This document shows positions 21,819-24,260 of a stretch of 24,260 bases of DNA, piece after piece. The position numbers and the translations under genes were made by a program. Below the pieces are notes generated by a model. That model had not been told where the DNA came from and searched no databases. It was given only the letters and a program-made list of their open reading frames with translations. How positions within the stretch are numbered: position 1 is the stretch's first letter; each line of letters starts with the position of its first letter. Source of the DNA: CAZAQS01 sp964486825 (GTDB lineage: Bacteria > Chloroflexota > Anaerolineae > Anaerolineales > UBA4823). The stretch covers positions 1 to 24,260 of the forward strand of contig CAZAQS010000046.1 of NCBI GenBank assembly GCA_964486825.1. Reading direction: 5' to 3'.

Positions 21819-23059
21819 TTATGGAACGGGTGGAATCGGCGGCTGTATGAAAATCGCTGGTATATGAGATTTTACATCCACCCGGAAGGGACGCATCTTC
21901 TCGTTGTCTTCGTGCTCCAGGATACGGCAGTGCCAAACGAACAGCCCGGGGATATCGAACCTGACCTTAATACGCGTCACTTTTCCAGGCAGGGCAATCA
22001 CGGTATCCTTGTAACCCATTTCCCATGCCTCAGGTGGGATGGGTGCGCCGGCCAGCTGCGGCGGAAGGATGACCTCTTCCTCTGAATTTCGAGCCAATGC
22101 CTGGCGGTTGACCACCTCGAAGTGGATTTGGTGCACGTGGATGGGGTGGGCATCCATGGTAAAGTTATATAACTCCCAAATCTCGACTTCATTTATCTTG
22201 GGGGTTTCGGTAATCGCCTCGTCCCAACCTAAGGAAATAACCTCGTTGGCGCTACTTACCACGCCCAAGCGGGCCTCGATAGGGCCGAAGGCCTCCGCTT
22301 CGGGGTTCTCACAGTCTAGCACGATATTATCACTCTCGTCTGTCACAACCCGTACCGTTTGCGAGTCATGTTCCGGCAGGCTTAAAGGGCGCGTTTTGGT
22401 GGCTGTGCCGAGAAGGCTGATAGCGGGCAGTTGCAGGTCGGCCGGATTTCCGGATTGCCGCTGACCAATTTCAAGATCAGGAAGCGGGAGTTGCAGCCAT
22501 TCAACAAGCGCAGGCGATATCGCCGTCTCTCCACATCCAAAAAGGGCCACGTCCGACCGTTGACCACGATGGTGTTCCCAAAGAACTCTGGGTTCCAAAT
22601 CGGTGGAACATTCCTCATCTGCCCATCACAAGCTGTATCTGGAATGAAGGGAATCTGTAGCTGGCTGGGTTCCCGCTCATCTTCGAAGAAGGCCCGGTTG
22701 TCAAGATAGAATAAGCTTCCATCGTCGTTAAAAGAGCGGTCCTGGATCGCCAGGGGGATCTCGTAATAACTTCCAAACGGATCTTCATCTACCCCGGGCG
22801 CCGGACCAGGCAGTACACTGGCTGGCAAGTCTTGAGACCCTCCCCATAGCAGATAGAAAGCTGCCGGCCCGGCGTACACTTTCAGTCGATTGATCCCCAG
22901 GACATGGTCGTGGAACCAGGTGGTGGAAGGTCGCTGATCGTTGGGATAATGGAAAATGGCCGATCCCGGTTCCCATGTAACCCCCCAGCGGCTGGAAAAC
23001 TCCTCTTTGAATGGGGTGTAGAATCTGCTCTCTACTCCAAGAATGGTATATACTAACAC
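21819..23059 (-). pseudogene. Multicopper oxidase (CotA/bilirubin-oxidase type) pseudogene
   Basis: Two frames together resemble about 400 residues of a spore-coat-laccase-like multicopper oxidase. Frame one (23059-22382) has SRFYTPFKEEF, FHYPNDQRPSTTWFHDHVLG (second copper His pair) and GPAAFYLLW, then VVNGRTWPFLDVERRRYRLR. Frame two (22598-21819) continues with PADLQLPAISLLGTATKTRP, AHPIHVHQIHFEVVNRQ and FVWHCRILEHEDNEKMRPF. The first cupredoxin half, with the HLHG motif, is missing upstream. About 80-90 residues are absent at the frame junction near 22436-22455 (LVSGNPE to PADLQLP). The final motif is HCR rather than HCH, losing a type-3 copper ligand. These three kinds of damage make activity very unlikely. 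Next to it lies the divergent potassium-channel gene, 47 bases away. Confidence 0.85.
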
Positions 23060-23106
23060 AGCTCTAGAATATGTGAATCGGGAAGGAAACTATCGGCGAA
23101 AAAACC

Positions 23107-23934
23107 ATGAGTGAAGAAAAACCCCCTGTGACAGTTGCTCCCTGGCGCCAGAAACTCTGGGAGGTCATCTTTGAATCCGACAAGCCGGCCGGGAAGGCCT
23201 TCGATATTGCCCTGCTGATCGCCATCCTGGCCAGTGTAACGGTGGTGCTCCTGGAGAGCACCACCGTTTTCGATCCTGAAGTATCTCGGTTGCTGGTATT
23301 CCTGGAGTTTGGCTTCACGATCCTGTTTACAATTGAGTACATTTTAAGGATTATCAGCGTACGGCGCCCTCTCCGATATATGGTCAGCTTTTACGGCATC
23401 GTTGATTTGTTGGCTGTGCTGCCCACTTATATCAGCTTCTTCTTCCCCGGGGCGCAGTATTTTCTCGTGATCCGCATCCTGCGCCTGATGCGCGTCTTCC
23501 GTATTTTGAAGCTGGGCGCTTATCTCTCACAGGCCGAGCTCCTGGGGCGTGCCATGCGCGCCAGCCGGATCAAGATCGGCGTATTTTTGTTCACCGTTAT
23601 TAACGTGGTCGTCATCGTCGGCGCGGTGATGTATGTCATCGAAGGCCCTCAGAATGGCTTCAGCTCCATCCCGCTCAGCATCTATTGGGCAGTGGTGACC
23701 ATGACTACCGTCGGTTATGGAGACCTGGCGCCGCTGACCACCCTGGGAAGGTTTCTTGCCATTCTGGTGATGTTGATCGGCTACGGCATTATCGCAGTAC
23801 CGACTGGCATCGTTACCGTTGAGATGGTGCGCGCCCGGGATGAGGCTGCGGCAACCCCCTGCCCGGGCTGCCGGCGTATCGGGCATGATGAGGACGCTCA
23901 CTTCTGCAAGTACTGCGGCACCAGCCTGGGATAA
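23107..23934 (+). CDS. Voltage-gated-type potassium channel with C-terminal zinc ribbon
   Basis: A 275-residue six-helix ion channel of the inner membrane. S1-S4 lie at about 38-145, with the charged S4 RILRLMRVFRILKL (123-136) that would act as a voltage sensor. A short S5 (GVFLFTVINVVVIVGAVMYV) and the pore helix lead to the filter TTVGYGD (200-206), diagnostic for potassium selectivity. S6 follows (FLAILVMLIGYGIIAVPTGI). The tail ends in a zinc ribbon, Cys252-x2-Cys255 and Cys267-x2-Cys270 (CPGC...CKYCG). The ribbon is attached directly after S6 in place of the usual RCK or cyclic-nucleotide domain. ATG 23107 has only a GGAAGG about 20 bases upstream as a ribosome site. It is divergent from the oxidase pseudogene. 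Function as a K+ channel is confident; the ligand or metal role of the ribbon is unknown. Confidence 0.92.
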   Translation: MSEEKPPVTVAPWRQKLWEVIFESDKPAGKAFDIALLIAILASVTVVLLESTTVFDPEVSRLLVFLEFGFTILFTIEYILRIISVRRPLRYMVSFYGIVDLLAVLPTYISFFFPGAQYFLVIRILRLMRVFRILKLGAYLSQAELLGRAMRASRIKIGVFLFTVINVVVIVGAVMYVIEGPQNGFSSIPLSIYWAVVTMTTVGYGDLAPLTTLGRFLAILVMLIGYGIIAVPTGIVTVEMVRARDEAAATPCPGCRRIGHDEDAHFCKYCGTSLG

Positions 23935-23952
23935 ACGGGAATAGTGAAGATA

Positions 23953-24009
23953 GGCACTCGGGCCGCAAAGAGGCGGCTTAAGTGCCGCTGGGAGGAGCAT
24001 ACCTCCCAG
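23953..24009. other. Nested stem-loops, candidate structured RNA or terminator
   Basis: GGCACT (23953-23958) pairs with AGTGCC (23981-23986). Inside, GCCGC (23962-23966) pairs with GCGGC (23973-23977). A second stem, CTGGGAGG (23988-23995) with CCTCCCAG (24002-24009), follows at once. The first stem starts 19 bases after the channel stop codon. No T-run follows either stem on the plus strand. The CGCAAAG ... TTAAG pieces recall the class I cyclic-di-GMP riboswitch, but the other required parts are not there. Confidence 0.45.
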
Positions 24010-24260
24010 GAGCTATGAAGGTGAACGATCCCTTCGTGGCCCGTCCGGCTTAGCGGTCAACTGGCTGTAAGGAATTAACGCCCCATTCGCGGAAAGCCTA
24101 TCTTTTTTCTCCCAATCTGTGGATCTATGATCTGTGGCATCTGCGGATCGTTTTCCCTCCACCTTTCAATTCCATCGTTCCGCGTATCACAATTGAACGA
24201 TTTCCGTCTTAAGATTAAGCGGGAATCCCTCTATCTCCAAACCTTGCATATCTGAAAGGA
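24010..24260. other. Gene-free end of the window
   Basis: No convincing ORF on either strand. ATCTGTGG occurs at 24115-24122 and 24130-24137, with the near-copy ATCTGCGG at 24139-24146, a small imperfect repeat cluster. The last bases (TGAAAGGA) could be the ribosome site of a plus-strand gene starting just beyond the edge. Confidence 0.4.

Noticed and set aside
23953..24040. Class I cyclic-di-GMP riboswitch
   Set aside because: CGCAAAG and TTAAG resemble pieces of the consensus, but the GGCAAACC part and the conserved helix arrangement are missing, and CGCAAAG here sits in a hairpin loop.

Overview
The window looks like chromosomal DNA of a free-living, GC-rich bacterium, most probably a Chloroflexota (Anaerolineae-like) member. 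This is inferred from the gene mix: a MalT-type LuxR regulator, a DUF4386 membrane protein, a Thr/Pro-rich SH3-like lipoprotein, an ECF transporter next to a SAM hydrolase, a DUF4132 giant protein, and many TTG/GTG starts. No rRNA, tRNA, CRISPR array or intact mobile element was seen.

Layout. Positions 1-650 (minus) hold two damaged genes: an SMI1/KNR4-like gene with a frameshift near its start, running off the left edge, and the 3' half of a RidA-family gene. Positions 651-6090 (minus) read as one operon: SAM hydroxide adenosyltransferase, fused double ECF ATPase, ECF S component, ECF T component, beta-CASP metallo-beta-lactamase nuclease. A divergent promoter drives a secreted 5'-nucleotidase (6369-8063), which ends at a strong hairpin. 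From a near-consensus promoter at 8272-8300 starts a two-gene unit: a 145-residue protein whose C-terminus resembles ThiS/MoaD and ends in Gly-Gly, and a 1643-residue HEAT-repeat/DUF4132 protein. This is the most interesting part of the window: a possible ubiquitin-like protein paired with a giant partner.

Positions 13729-14000 are a scar where two convergent reading frames both appear cut short. Then come an FMN-binding split-barrel protein (minus), a 923-residue MalT-like LuxR regulator (minus), and a divergent pair of membrane proteins (plus). The two genes flanking the regulator carry the same 30-base element upstream, in the same orientation relative to each gene, and these are good candidates for its operators. 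Positions 18942-19325 look intergenic but contain a decayed PAS/histidine-kinase gene. A membrane-anchored transglutaminase-like protein (plus) meets a NIPSNAP protein and a six-helix membrane protein (minus). A lipoprotein, a badly damaged multicopper oxidase pseudogene (minus) and a voltage-gated-type potassium channel with a C-terminal zinc ribbon (plus) follow. The last 326 bases have no gene but do have nested stem-loops.

Two patterns stand out. Small operons are tightly packed, with overlapping starts and stops. There are also at least four or five decayed genes, several with internal deletions, sitting in what would otherwise pass for intergenic spacers. All function calls come from reading the translated sequence by eye; no database search was run.
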